Below the pieces are notes generated by a model. It made no database searches. It had not been told where the DNA came from and saw nothing but the letters and a program-made list of their open reading frames with translations. From Arthrobacter sp. zg-Y238 (lineage in GTDB: Bacteria > Actinomycetota > Actinomycetes > Actinomycetales > Micrococcaceae): a stretch of DNA of 64,000 nucleotides. Every line of letters begins with the position of its first letter. Position 1 is the stretch's first letter. Made by a program: the position numbers and the translations under genes. The DNA lies in NCBI RefSeq assembly GCF_024385525.1, contig NZ_JANFLU010000001.1, positions 620,001 through 684,000 of the forward strand. Reading direction: 5' to 3'. Below, one piece after another: positions 1-7,638 of the stretch.

Positions 1-87
1 GATTTCTTCGACACCTGGGCCGGGGGTAGATGGCGCTTCTGTATACGCCCATGTACATGGGACGAAGCTTCATTAGAGCGGTTTTGA
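1..87 (+). pseudogene. Possible DUF6308-type gene remnant at the window edge
   Basis: Frame 1 is open from the window edge to a TGA at 85-87 and contains F-D-T-W-A-G-G. That heptapeptide occurs in both complete DUF6308 genes of this window (23271-23975 and 30795-31490). The underlying 18 bases at 6-23 recur exactly at 23381-23398, but similarity fades on both sides. It may be the broken end of a third copy, a recombination scar, or a chance match. The upstream sequence is not available. Confidence 0.3.
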
Positions 88-474
88 CTTTCCTGGCGGA
101 CGGGGTCGGAAGGCTGCGGGCCCTTCGGCCGATCTTGGAACCCATCTCCCAGTAAACCCATCGAGTACGTCCTCCGGGCCAGGCAAACTCCATCCAGAAA
201 CCGTTGCGAAACCGTTCCGCTTTGGTGTCTCTGCGGTGGTGAAGGATGTGACGGCAGGGGTTGCTTGGTGGGTTCCGGCCGCCCGCGATCAACGAGTTGC
301 CCGCAGCATCCCGCCGCTGCTGCAGTCGCAGACATTCATGGCTGGAGGGAGAAGAGGCTTGGGCGCCGCCGGGTGGGGGTATTGCGCATTAGGCTACTGG
401 TCGGTACAGTGCAGAAACCGATAATGTCTGGTGTCTTTCGCAGGCAATGCTGCCCCTGTGCACAAGGAGATTCA
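88..474. other. Intergenic region upstream of the ABC importer
   Basis: No convincing gene is seen. Long frames here lack a ribosome binding site and only extend the next gene upstream. The last 100 bases hold the promoter/operator at 382-410 and a ribosome binding site (AAGGAGA, 464-470). Confidence 0.5.
382..410 (+). promoter_or_regulatory. Promoter P1 with 15-bp island operator overlapping the -10 box
   Basis: A -35 TTGCGC (382-387) and a -10 TACAGT (405-410) are separated by 17 bases. The -10 is the right end of the palindrome ACTGGTCGGTACAGT (396-410). Nearly the same 15-mer lies at the same place in promoters at 4747, 12638 and 21534. It would drive the ABC transporter operon with a leader of about 58 bases. 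A repressor bound here would cover the -10. A TetR regulator encoded at 4877 or 5601 is the natural candidate, by inference. Confidence 0.6.
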
Positions 475-1446
475 ATGAAGAATACTCGCGCCCTCACAAT
501 CGCAGGCACCGCGCTCGCGGTCAGCCTGTTGACCCTTCCCGGATGCGCCGCATCCGAGGAAGCGGCTGCCGAGCCCGCCGGTTCCGCCGGAGCGGAGTCG
601 AAGGGAGAGATTGCCTTCTTCACTCCGTCCTCCCAGATCGACGTCGTCGCGGCGCTAGCTGACGGCGTGGTCGAGTACTTCGAGGGTGAGGGTTATACCG
701 TCACCATCCAGGACGCGGGCTTCGACGCGGTGAAGCAGGCCCAGCAGATCCAGCAGGCCATCGACACGCGCAGCATCGTGGGGGCGTGGATCATGCCCGT
801 GGCGCCTGAGACCGCCGCTCAGAGCCTCGCGGCGCTGCAGGCGGCGAAGATTCCCGTGGTTGTGGAGGGTCCGCCCATGTCGGTCGGATTGGAGGGACCT
901 CAGCCGGGAATTGCGTTCGACGAGCCGGACTTCATGAAGTACGGGACGATGATCGGCGACACCGCAGCGAAGTGCGCCGTTGACGGCGAAGGGCGCGAGG
1001 CGCTGTTCCTGATGCCGCCTGATGCCGCCGGCGGCACAGAGCAGGTCATCGGTGCCATCGAGAATTCCTTTGCAGCCGGAGCCCCGGACGTCCCCATCGT
1101 CGCGACCGGCGAGGCTGCGGACATTTCGAGTGCACAGACCACCGTCTCGCAGCTCCTCATCGCCAACCCTGATGCGAACGTCATCATTGCGGCGAGCGAC
1201 GAGACCGCGCTCGGTGCGGCGGGTGCCTTCAAGGCTGCCAACAAGACTCCGGCCTGCATCGTGGCCGGCGGCGGCGGTGACGGGGCCGTGGCCGCGCAGG
1301 AGGCCGGAGACATCACGGCTGTCGTCAGCTGGGACTACTCCAGCGCCGTTGACGAGGCCGGAGCAGACCTCATTCGCCTGATCTCTGACCCCACATCCCA
1401 GGGCGGGATCATCGAGACTCCGGTTAAGGCTACGGGCGGTAACTGA
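475..1446 (+). CDS. Sugar-type ABC transporter substrate-binding lipoprotein
   Basis: This 323-residue protein is a periplasmic-binding-type (Peripla_BP_4, RbsB-like) solute receptor, lipid-anchored outside the membrane. The N-terminus is a lipoprotein signal with an L-P-G-C lipobox (Cys 24), followed by an Ala/Glu-rich linker and the two-lobed domain. The start at ATG 475 is chosen because AAGGAGA lies 5 bases upstream and the signal peptide begins there, although the frame is open further upstream. It is first of three genes with a permease and an ATPase. Their place beside aromatic-degradation genes suggests the ligand may be the aromatic substrate or a conjugate rather than a sugar. The ligand cannot be read from sequence. 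Confidence 0.85.
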   Translation: MKNTRALTIAGTALAVSLLTLPGCAASEEAAAEPAGSAGAESKGEIAFFTPSSQIDVVAALADGVVEYFEGEGYTVTIQDAGFDAVKQAQQIQQAIDTRSIVGAWIMPVAPETAAQSLAALQAAKIPVVVEGPPMSVGLEGPQPGIAFDEPDFMKYGTMIGDTAAKCAVDGEGREALFLMPPDAAGGTEQVIGAIENSFAAGAPDVPIVATGEAADISSAQTTVSQLLIANPDANVIIAASDETALGAAGAFKAANKTPACIVAGGGGDGAVAAQEAGDITAVVSWDYSSAVDEAGADLIRLISDPTSQGGIIETPVKATGGN

Positions 1447-1448
1447 AT

Positions 1449-2495
1449 ATGGCGCTTGTTACCCGGGCCGACACGGTGAGTCAGCTCTCGCCGAACAACG
1501 CCCTGCCGTGGAAGATCCGTGGGCTGCTCCTGATCCGTGACCAAGGCCTCCTGGCACTCTTCCTCGCGATCATCGCCGTCTTCGCGTTCTGGGGGGCACC
1601 GTACTTCCTCACCCTGCCCACCGCTATCTCGATATTGAACGCGGCAGCGATCGCGAGCATCTTCGCCGCGGGTGTCGCTGTGGGGATCATGACGGGAGTG
1701 CTGGACCTCTCGGTGCCTGGCACAGCCGCATTGGCCGGCGTCGTCACCGGGCGCCTCCTTCAGGAGGGGCTGCCGGTGGGGGCGGCTATCATGTGCGGCT
1801 TGCTGGTGGGACTCGTCGTGGGTCTTGTCAACGCCGTGGTCGTACTCCGGGGGTTCAATCCCCTCATCGTCACCATCGCCATGCTCAGCGTGCTCAGCGG
1901 TGCATCGCTCCTGATCGCCGGCAGTTACAACATCTCGGGGCTCACCCAGCTGGTGTTCATGGGAACGCGGACATACTTCGGCATTCCCGCACCGGTGTAC
2001 ATCGCGGTGGTCCTCTTCATTATCCTCACTGTGTTCCTCAAGTTCACCCGCGGGGGGACACGTCTGCTGGCCGTCGGCGGCAGCGCCGAGGCCGCCCGCC
2101 GCGTCGGCATCGCGGTTAACTGGTACCGCATCCTCGGCTTCGCGATCTCGGGTCTGTGCGCAGCCCTCGGAGGAATCGTGACGGCGGCGTACATCACGAC
2201 CGCGGTCCCGAGCGCCAGCGTGGGCACCGTCTTCACCGCAATGACAGCTGTTGCGCTTGCGGGGGTGCCGTTCGTCGGCGGTCGGGGGAGCCTCCCCAGG
2301 GTCGGTCTCGGCGTGATTGTGGTAGCGACGATCTCTGCCGGACTGTTGCTGGCGAAGGTGCCGGCGGACTGGTCTTCGGTGGTGACGGGCGTGCTGCTGG
2401 TCGGCGGTCTCGGACTGAACATGTGGACGACAAACACAACGTCAAAGCTCCTTCTCGCCAGTGGCGACGACGGCGCGAAAAGAGGAACACGATGA
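1449..2495 (+). CDS. ABC transporter permease, RbsC/FrcC type (BPD_transp_2)
   Basis: A 348-residue integral membrane protein with many hydrophobic helices from about residue 25 to 335. It matches the branched-chain/ribose-type permease family in length and in features such as the G-x-x-D-L-S-V-like segment near residue 80. It would form the channel that the binding protein at 475 feeds. It starts 2 bases after the preceding stop, and its stop overlaps the ATPase start by 4 bases (ATGA), so translation is probably coupled. The ribosome binding site is weak. Confidence 0.85.
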   Translation: MALVTRADTVSQLSPNNALPWKIRGLLLIRDQGLLALFLAIIAVFAFWGAPYFLTLPTAISILNAAAIASIFAAGVAVGIMTGVLDLSVPGTAALAGVVTGRLLQEGLPVGAAIMCGLLVGLVVGLVNAVVVLRGFNPLIVTIAMLSVLSGASLLIAGSYNISGLTQLVFMGTRTYFGIPAPVYIAVVLFIILTVFLKFTRGGTRLLAVGGSAEAARRVGIAVNWYRILGFAISGLCAALGGIVTAAYITTAVPSASVGTVFTAMTAVALAGVPFVGGRGSLPRVGLGVIVVATISAGLLLAKVPADWSSVVTGVLLVGGLGLNMWTTNTTSKLLLASGDDGAKRGTR

Positions 2496-3268
2496 GTGAC
2501 GCCGCATTGGAACTGAAGGACATCTCGGTCCACTACGGATATGCCCGTGCCCTGGAGGGAGTGTCCCTGACCGTCCATGCAGGTGAGGTAGTCGCGCTGT
2601 TGGGCGACAACGGTGCCGGCAAGTCGACGCTGCTGAAAGTCATGTCGGGTGCGCACAGCCCCAGTTCGGGGCAGATCCTCGTGCACGGGCGCCCGGTGGA
2701 TTTCAAGTCGCCGAGGGATGCTTCCGGTGCCGGTGTCCAGATGGTGTATCAGGACCTCGCACTGGTGGAGGCGATGGATATCGCCGGGAACCTCACCCTG
2801 GGCCGGGAGCAACTCATGCGTGGGCCTCTCGGGTGGCTCGGGTTCCTCGACCACAAGGCGATGCGGCGTGAATCGGAGCGCGAACTCGACGAGTTGGGCA
2901 TCCGGACGGCGCCGGTGACCCGCCCCGTCGAGATGCTGTCCGGTGGGCAGCGCCAGGTTATCGCCATTGCTCGGGCAAGCGCGCGCTTGCCCGAGCAGGG
3001 CATCCTCCTCATGGATGAGCCGACGGCTGCGCTCGGACACGAGCAGACCGAACTCGTCGAGGAGCTCATCAAGACCCTCGCTGCGCGCGGCACCTCGATT
3101 GTCGTAGTCACCCACAACCTTCCACTCGCCTTCGCCGTGTCCGACCGCACCGTCGTCCTCAACCGCGGGCGCAAGGTGGCAGACACTGCGACGGGGTCAG
3201 TCGACAAGGAAAGCGTTATCGGCTGGATCACGGGCGCCTCCGTCCAAGAGGGTGTCCTGGAGTCCTGA
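2492..3268 (+). CDS. ABC transporter ATP-binding protein, single-domain sugar type
   Basis: A 258-residue ATPase with Walker A G-D-N-G-A-G-K-S-T (residues 38-46), signature L-S-G-G-Q-R-Q and Walker B I-L-L-M-D-E-P. It powers the permease at 1449. It carries one nucleotide-binding domain, like FrcA, not the doubled domain of RbsA, so it should act as a homodimer. The ATG at 2492 overlaps the permease stop and has AGAGGAA upstream. A much longer in-frame extension is rejected because it runs through the permease gene. Hairpins follow the gene. Confidence 0.88.
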   Translation: MSDAALELKDISVHYGYARALEGVSLTVHAGEVVALLGDNGAGKSTLLKVMSGAHSPSSGQILVHGRPVDFKSPRDASGAGVQMVYQDLALVEAMDIAGNLTLGREQLMRGPLGWLGFLDHKAMRRESERELDELGIRTAPVTRPVEMLSGGQRQVIAIARASARLPEQGILLMDEPTAALGHEQTELVEELIKTLAARGTSIVVVTHNLPLAFAVSDRTVVLNRGRKVADTATGSVDKESVIGWITGASVQEGVLES

Positions 3269-3279
3269 GCTGAACGCAG

Positions 3280-3367
3280 AGCGGAAGCTGGGCAGACGTG
3301 CTTCCGCTCCACGGCTGTAGCCCTGAAAGCGCGGTCCCGGGTGGAATGAAAGCTCCACCCGGGACCG
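3280..3367. terminator. Tandem hairpins between convergent genes
   Basis: A first inverted repeat, AGCGGAAGC (3280-3288) with GCTTCCGCT (3300-3308), follows the ABC operon. A second, stronger one pairs CGGTCCCGGGTGGA (3332-3345) with TCCACCCGGGACCG (3354-3367) around an 8-base loop. They sit between converging genes, so the second probably ends transcription from both sides. Neither has a clear T tract. Confidence 0.6.
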
Positions 3368-3386
3368 TCAGCGTTTACCGTGCCGG

Positions 3387-4718
3387 TTACTTCTGCGCAC
3401 CCTTGTCCTGCAGTCCACCGGCGAACATCTTGAACGGGGGCTGTCCGAGGAGCCGGCGGCCACTGATCTCCGCAAGGGATTCGAGACGCATTGCACCGTG
3501 GGAGAGTATGACGCCCGAGTCGCGCGAGTAACGCTGGAGTGGGTTGGACAGTGCCATGCCTGACGACCCCAGGATGCGCAGGAGGAGGTCGATCGCGTCC
3601 TTCGCCAGCTGGCCGGCGAAGGCGAGGTCGGTGCAGCCCTGCGCTTCCTCGTCGCCGGTGTAGTCTTCGCCGCGAACCGCGAGATGGTCGATCTCGTCCG
3701 CATACTGGAGCACGGTCGCGCCCGCAACGCCGAGAAGCGCCTTTGCCTTACCGGCTGCGACCTGGCTCGATGCCATTTCGGCAATCGTGTCGTAGGGCGG
3801 GCTGAACGGCTTCCGTTTTTGCGCGAGCTCCTGGAACACCTCCAGGGCGCCCTCGGCCATGCCGACCAGGGCGGCCATGTTCAATACCGTTGCGGTCATC
3901 ATGGATGCCCGTGTCTTCGCCTGGTAGGCAAGACCGGCGAACCGTTCCGCTGCACTGTCCAGGTGCATCGGGAGCTCTGACATATCGATGAAGCGGTGGT
4001 CGGGCACGAACATCGGCTTGGTTGTGGTGATGGAGTTGGAGTCGGACGCCATCATGCCGGCCACGTGCCAGTCATCAACCGGTTCGATGTCGGCTGGGTC
4101 CATCATGAACAATGCATGGCCGCTGCGGTTTCCGTCCGCCCATGCGGCACCGCCGAAAAGCCAGGCGGCGTCGTGATTTCCCGATACGTAGGTCCACTTA
4201 CCCTCAACGTTCCATCCCCCTTCCACTCTGACCGCCTTGCCCGTCACGGCAGCGAACGTCGAACCCCCGGCGGCCAGCGGGCCGATATGGCCCTGCTGCC
4301 GGCTGTAGAGTTCGTCTACCAAGGGCTTGGGGAAGGTGCTGACCATACGGAGGCTGGTGCCGACGAAGAAGGTCCAGTTTGCCGCGGCGTCGCCTCGTCC
4401 CAGTGCCCGCGCAATCTCAGCGATGTCGCGGGCACCCAGAGCGGAGCCGCCGTACTCGATGGGGGCACAGGCGCGGTAGAGGCCAAGCTCGGTGAAGGCC
4501 TCGACAATCTCCGGGCTGAGTCGGCCGCGGCGCTCGGCCTCGGGGGCGAGCTCCCGAATGCGGTTCTGGAGGGTGCGCACTCCGGCTGCGAGCCGCTTCC
4601 CCTCCGCGCTGAGGTACCTGGATGCCGGTGCATCCAGAGGGGTTGACCGCTCAGGGGGAGGCCCCGGGGGGAGGCCCGGAGTCAGCTCGTCAGGTGGCTG
4701 GGGAATCGTGTCAGTCAT
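3387..4718 (-). CDS. Acyl-CoA dehydrogenase-fold flavin-dependent monooxygenase (paralogue A1)
   Basis: This 443-residue protein has the acyl-CoA dehydrogenase fold and best fits group D two-component flavin monooxygenases (HsaA/HpaB/DszC-like), which use reduced FMN or FAD from a partner reductase to hydroxylate aromatic compounds. Typical segments are E-Y-G-G-S-A-L-G-A-R near residue 88 and D-D-W-H-V-A-G-M near residue 208. The first 30 residues are Pro-rich and probably disordered. It is paralogous to the 456-residue protein at 7639. It is transcribed alone, leftward, from P2. Assignment as oxygenase rather than true dehydrogenase is inferred from the co-located flavin reductases and the lack of beta-oxidation partners. 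Confidence 0.75.
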   Translation of the reverse strand: MTDTIPQPPDELTPGLPPGPPPERSTPLDAPASRYLSAEGKRLAAGVRTLQNRIRELAPEAERRGRLSPEIVEAFTELGLYRACAPIEYGGSALGARDIAEIARALGRGDAAANWTFFVGTSLRMVSTFPKPLVDELYSRQQGHIGPLAAGGSTFAAVTGKAVRVEGGWNVEGKWTYVSGNHDAAWLFGGAAWADGNRSGHALFMMDPADIEPVDDWHVAGMMASDSNSITTTKPMFVPDHRFIDMSELPMHLDSAAERFAGLAYQAKTRASMMTATVLNMAALVGMAEGALEVFQELAQKRKPFSPPYDTIAEMASSQVAAGKAKALLGVAGATVLQYADEIDHLAVRGEDYTGDEEAQGCTDLAFAGQLAKDAIDLLLRILGSSGMALSNPLQRYSRDSGVILSHGAMRLESLAEISGRRLLGQPPFKMFAGGLQDKGAQK

Positions 4719-4746
4719 GTCATCTCCGTCTGTATGGCTGGGGTGT

Positions 4747-4775
4747 ACTGTACGGATCAGTGCGCAAGTTGTCCA
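4747..4775 (-). promoter_or_regulatory. Promoter P2 with 15-bp island operator
   Basis: Read leftward, -35 TGGACA (4770-4775) and -10 TACAGT (4747-4752) are 17 bases apart. The -10 lies inside ACTGATCCGTACAGT (4747-4761 on the minus strand). The leader to the start at 4718 is about 22 bases and carries GGAG. Confidence 0.65.
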
Positions 4776-4790
4776 TGCATGTCTTTCCGT

Positions 4791-4805
4791 ACTGGTCGGT
4801 CCAGA
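4791..4805 (+). promoter_or_regulatory. Second, imperfect copy of the island operator
   Basis: ACTGGTCGGTCCAGA matches the P1 site at 13 of 15 positions. It lies in the divergent region between the monooxygenase at 4718 and the TetR gene at 4877, about 70 bases before the TetR start. This is what an autoregulated repressor would show, but no good -10/-35 pair fits it. Confidence 0.45.
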
Positions 4806-4876
4806 GCATAGGATGGCGATGAGCGGCTACCCGCAGGTGTGCGGGTTGAGTCGGAGCGTATACAGAGGAGAGCCGA

Positions 4877-5575
4877 ATGCCACGGGCCAAACGAAGCGGT
4901 GGGCGCAGCAAGCGCGACGCGGTGCTCGATGCAGCCGTTGAACTGTTGCTGCTCAACGGGTATGACGGCACATCCATGGACGCGGTGGCCGCTCAGGCAG
5001 GAGTGTCCAAGACGACGGTCTACGCGCACTTCGCGGACAAGCTCGAGCTCTTCAAAGCTGTTCTGCAGCATGGAAGCATGGAGCTCGGGCAGCGGTTGCG
5101 CGAGCTTCGGCAGCGCGACGGATCAGGCGAGGGGTCCGCTGAGGATCGGCTGGTTGGCGCCCTGGTCGCGGCGACTAGGGCCGGCACTGGCGCACAGGCA
5201 ATCGCGTACTTCCGCGTGATGATCGCTGAGCACAACCGGCGCCGTGAGATCCAGGCTGCGTTCAACACCATCCCGATGCCTGACGTCTCGGACATCATCA
5301 GCATCATCGCGCAGCTGCTCGTTGACTATGGCTCCGAGCACAACTTCGAAGTTGATCGGCCGGAGGCGCACGCCTCAATGCTCCTGCGGATGACGGTGTC
5401 CGGCATCGAGTTCGATGCACTGATCTCAGACTTCGACGTCTCCGACGAGCTGCTCGAAGCCCATGTCGAATACATTGTGCGTGTCTTCCTGCGCGGGCTG
5501 CGTCCGATTGCGGGGGAGCAGGACTTGGTGCTGAAACCCGGCTACGACTATCCGTGGGGCCCGGCGCTGGGCTAA
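4877..5575 (+). CDS. TetR/AcrR family transcriptional regulator
   Basis: A 232-residue regulator with an N-terminal TetR helix-turn-helix (about residues 12-60, including G-V-S-K-T-T-V-Y-A-H-F) and an all-alpha ligand and dimerisation domain. GAGGAGA precedes the ATG. It is divergent from the monooxygenase at 3387, and island-type 15-bp sites lie between them, so it is the best candidate for the repressor that reads the sites at 396, 4747, 12638 and 21534. The inducer is unknown, probably the substrate or an intermediate of the pathway. Confidence 0.85.
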   Translation: MPRAKRSGGRSKRDAVLDAAVELLLLNGYDGTSMDAVAAQAGVSKTTVYAHFADKLELFKAVLQHGSMELGQRLRELRQRDGSGEGSAEDRLVGALVAATRAGTGAQAIAYFRVMIAEHNRRREIQAAFNTIPMPDVSDIISIIAQLLVDYGSEHNFEVDRPEAHASMLLRMTVSGIEFDALISDFDVSDELLEAHVEYIVRVFLRGLRPIAGEQDLVLKPGYDYPWGPALG

Positions 5576-5600
5576 GAATGACGGGAGAGAGGTTGCGACG

Positions 5601-6197
5601 GTGAGTGATCCCGCTGAACGGCCTCGGCACAGCCGACTCTCACCGCACCGTGAGGCGGAGATCCTCGCCGAGACCCTTGGCCTCCTCGAGGAGGTCGGTT
5701 ATGAAGGTCTAGCCATGCCCGCCGTGGCGAAACGCTCCAAATGCAGCACGGCGACGATCTATCGCCAGTGGCACGGCAAGCCGGGCCTGGTGATGGCCGC
5801 CCTCCGTTCACACTCCCAACTGGAGGAGCCGGTCGATGTGGATACCGGCACGTTACGCGGCGATCTACTCGCCGTCATGGAGCAGATCGCCCATGTGGCT
5901 GAGTCCGAAATGACGCTCCTCGCGGCCCTCGCCCACGCGTCGATGCGCGATGAGGCACTCGCGGAGACGATGCGTGAGCAGATCTCGGCTCCTGCGGGTT
6001 CCCCGCTCGACCGCGCCATCGACCGCGCCGTCGAGCGTCGGGAGATCTCCGTCGATGCGACCGTTCGGCGGTACTGCCATCACGCGTTCTTATCCATGCC
6101 GCTCGCCAAACATCTGGCGGAGGGGACATTTCCGGACCGCGAGTATTTGGCCGGCTTCGTCGACACGATTCTGATCCCGGTGCTCTCGCACCGCTGA
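5601..6197 (+). CDS. TetR/AcrR family transcriptional regulator
   Basis: A 198-residue TetR-type protein starting at GTG 5601 with GGAGAGAGG upstream. The DNA-binding part spans about residues 15-62 and contains C-S-T-A-T-I-Y-R-Q-W in the recognition helix region. It lies 25 bases after the first TetR gene and may be co-transcribed with it. The perfect palindrome at 6395-6416, just downstream and before the next operon, is a plausible target. Having two TetR proteins suggests separate control of the two halves of the island. Confidence 0.82.
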   Translation: MSDPAERPRHSRLSPHREAEILAETLGLLEEVGYEGLAMPAVAKRSKCSTATIYRQWHGKPGLVMAALRSHSQLEEPVDVDTGTLRGDLLAVMEQIAHVAESEMTLLAALAHASMRDEALAETMREQISAPAGSPLDRAIDRAVERREISVDATVRRYCHHAFLSMPLAKHLAEGTFPDREYLAGFVDTILIPVLSHR

Positions 6198-6352
6198 CAC
6201 TTCACCTCTCGCCCCGACGTCGCCCATGCCCTCCACATCGCTCCGGCGGCAACCCCTCCCGAAAACGGGTCGTCGGCGGCAAAACCAGCCGGAGCCGACC
6301 GGCCAACCGACTCATCTCCTGCGCCGGGAGCAGGCTTCGAACGTGACGGGGG

Positions 6353-6381
6353 TTGCGCTCCCTGTGACGTGGCAGTAGCGT
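6353..6381 (+). promoter_or_regulatory. Possible promoter for the 6468 operon
   Basis: TTGCGC (6353-6358) and TAGCGT (6376-6381) are 17 bases apart. The -35 hexamer is the same as in P1 and P3, but the -10 is poor. The expected start site is just before the palindrome at 6395. Confidence 0.35.
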
Positions 6382-6394
6382 GACCCTCGAGCTG

Positions 6395-6416
6395 ATCGAA
6401 ACGATGGCGTTTCGAT
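6395..6416. promoter_or_regulatory. 22-bp perfect inverted repeat, likely TetR operator
   Basis: ATCGAAAC (6395-6402) and GTTTCGAT (6409-6416) are perfect 8-bp arms around six bases. The site lies between the second TetR gene and the start at 6468, in the expected transcribed leader. It differs from the 15-bp ACTG/CAGT operator, so a different regulator is expected. Confidence 0.6.
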
Positions 6417-6467
6417 GCGGTGTCTGCCCCTGACGCGACGCCGACAGCTGCAGAGAGGATCCGCACC

Positions 6468-6989
6468 ATGGCTGGATTTACCGTCATCAATGGAATCGCA
6501 GAGATCAGTGATCCCGCGATTTATCAGAACTGGCTCGACAATGAGGAGTTCAAGGCAGCGGTCGCTGCCGATTCTTCGCCGGAACGCACCGCGGTCAAGC
6601 GCCTGCTTATCGACTTCGAAGCAGACATGGCCCGTATTGTCCGCGACGACAAGGTGCAGGAACAGGTCGTCGAGGTCATGACCAGATACGCCGCGGAAGA
6701 CTACGTCCAGCACGACCCGAACGCGGCCGGTAACGGCCTCGAGAAGCTCATTGAACACTTCCGGCATGTGCCGGTCGTTGGTGAGATCCCGCCGCCGGTG
6801 GTGGGCGTCATCCTCGATGGCGAGGTTGCCTGCCTCATGATGCGAAAAGTCGTCCCCGATCCCGTCATTCCGGAGGCCTCCTACGACTGGAACATCCTCA
6901 CCGTTTTTCGGGTGCACAACGGCAAGCTTGCCGAGCATTGGAGCACTTTCCGCAAAGCGGTCCCCGGCCAGGATCCGCTGGGGGACTGA
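6468..6989 (+). CDS. SnoaL-like / NTF2-fold protein
   Basis: A 173-residue protein with an NTF2-like alpha+beta barrel, resembling predicted SnoaL-like aldol-condensation enzymes. Supporting features are Y-A-A-E-D-Y-V-Q-H-D-P-N near residue 75 and a C-terminal N-I-L-T-V-F-R-V-H-N-G-K-L-A-E-H-W strand pair. ATG 6468 is chosen over an in-frame GTG at 6420 because AGAGGA lies 9 bases upstream and the domain needs no extension. It begins the operon with the FMN reductase. A catalytic role such as isomerisation or hydrolysis of a pathway intermediate is possible but not shown. Confidence 0.7.
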   Translation: MAGFTVINGIAEISDPAIYQNWLDNEEFKAAVAADSSPERTAVKRLLIDFEADMARIVRDDKVQEQVVEVMTRYAAEDYVQHDPNAAGNGLEKLIEHFRHVPVVGEIPPPVVGVILDGEVACLMMRKVVPDPVIPEASYDWNILTVFRVHNGKLAEHWSTFRKAVPGQDPLGD

Positions 6990-6991
6990 CG

Positions 6992-7603
6992 ATGCCCAAA
7001 CTGCAGATCATTGTCGGCAGCACTCGCCCCGGCCGCCTCGCCGGACCCATAGCAAAGTGGGCCTTCGAGCGAGCGGTGGCGGATGGGAGATTCGAGGTAG
7101 AGCTCGTCGACATCGCGGATTATGAACTGCCCGTCCTCGACGAACGCCACCACCCTGTCCTGGGACGCTACGAGCATGGGCACACGCAGAGGTGGGCCGC
7201 GAAAATCAGGGAAGCGGACGCGTTCATCTTCGTTTCACCGGAGTACAACTACGGGCCGTCGGCCGCCCTGCTGAATGCCTTCGACTACCTCGGGCGCGAG
7301 TGGACGTATGCTCCCGTCGCCTTCGTCAGCTACGGCGGCATCGCGGGAGGTCTCCGCGCAGTACAGGTCATGAAACAGATCGTCACGACTGTTCGCATGA
7401 TGCCGCTGCCGGACGGTGTCGTACTGCCGCTTGTTATGCAGAACTTTGAGGCCGGCGACTTCGTGCCGCCGCCTTCCGCCCAGGGTGCCGTCGCACCGAT
7501 GCTGACGGAACTGCTGCGGTGGACGCATGCGCTGGGGCCGCTCCGTGCCGAAGGCCCGCCGCCCCCGACGCTGCCGTCGGGTCCGGTCGCACCCCGCCCC
7601 TGA
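6992..7603 (+). CDS. NADPH-dependent FMN reductase-like flavoprotein
   Basis: A 203-residue flavodoxin-fold protein with the phosphate-binding loop G-S-T-R-P-G-R (residues 8-14) and the S-P-E-Y-N-Y-G-P-S segment typical of the NADPH-dependent FMN reductase (SsuE/ArsH-like) family. It starts 2 bases after the SnoaL-like gene. A longer in-frame start at 6938 would overlap that gene and lacks a better binding site. It probably supplies reduced FMN to the flavin monooxygenases of the island. The C-terminal 25 residues are Pro-rich. Confidence 0.8.
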   Translation: MPKLQIIVGSTRPGRLAGPIAKWAFERAVADGRFEVELVDIADYELPVLDERHHPVLGRYEHGHTQRWAAKIREADAFIFVSPEYNYGPSAALLNAFDYLGREWTYAPVAFVSYGGIAGGLRAVQVMKQIVTTVRMMPLPDGVVLPLVMQNFEAGDFVPPPSAQGAVAPMLTELLRWTHALGPLRAEGPPPPTLPSGPVAPRP

Positions 7604-7638
7604 TCACGGAAGCCTCAAAGAAGAGATTGGATCCCTCG

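Noticed and set aside
88-235. Searched for a tRNA or other structured RNA at the island's left edge as an integration site.
   Set aside because: No cloverleaf or T-loop-like sequence was seen, only a short GGGCC/GGCC hairpin.
265-474. A longer N-terminus for the substrate-binding protein at 475.
   Set aside because: It would bury the signal peptide, includes the promoter at 382-410, and has no ribosome binding site.
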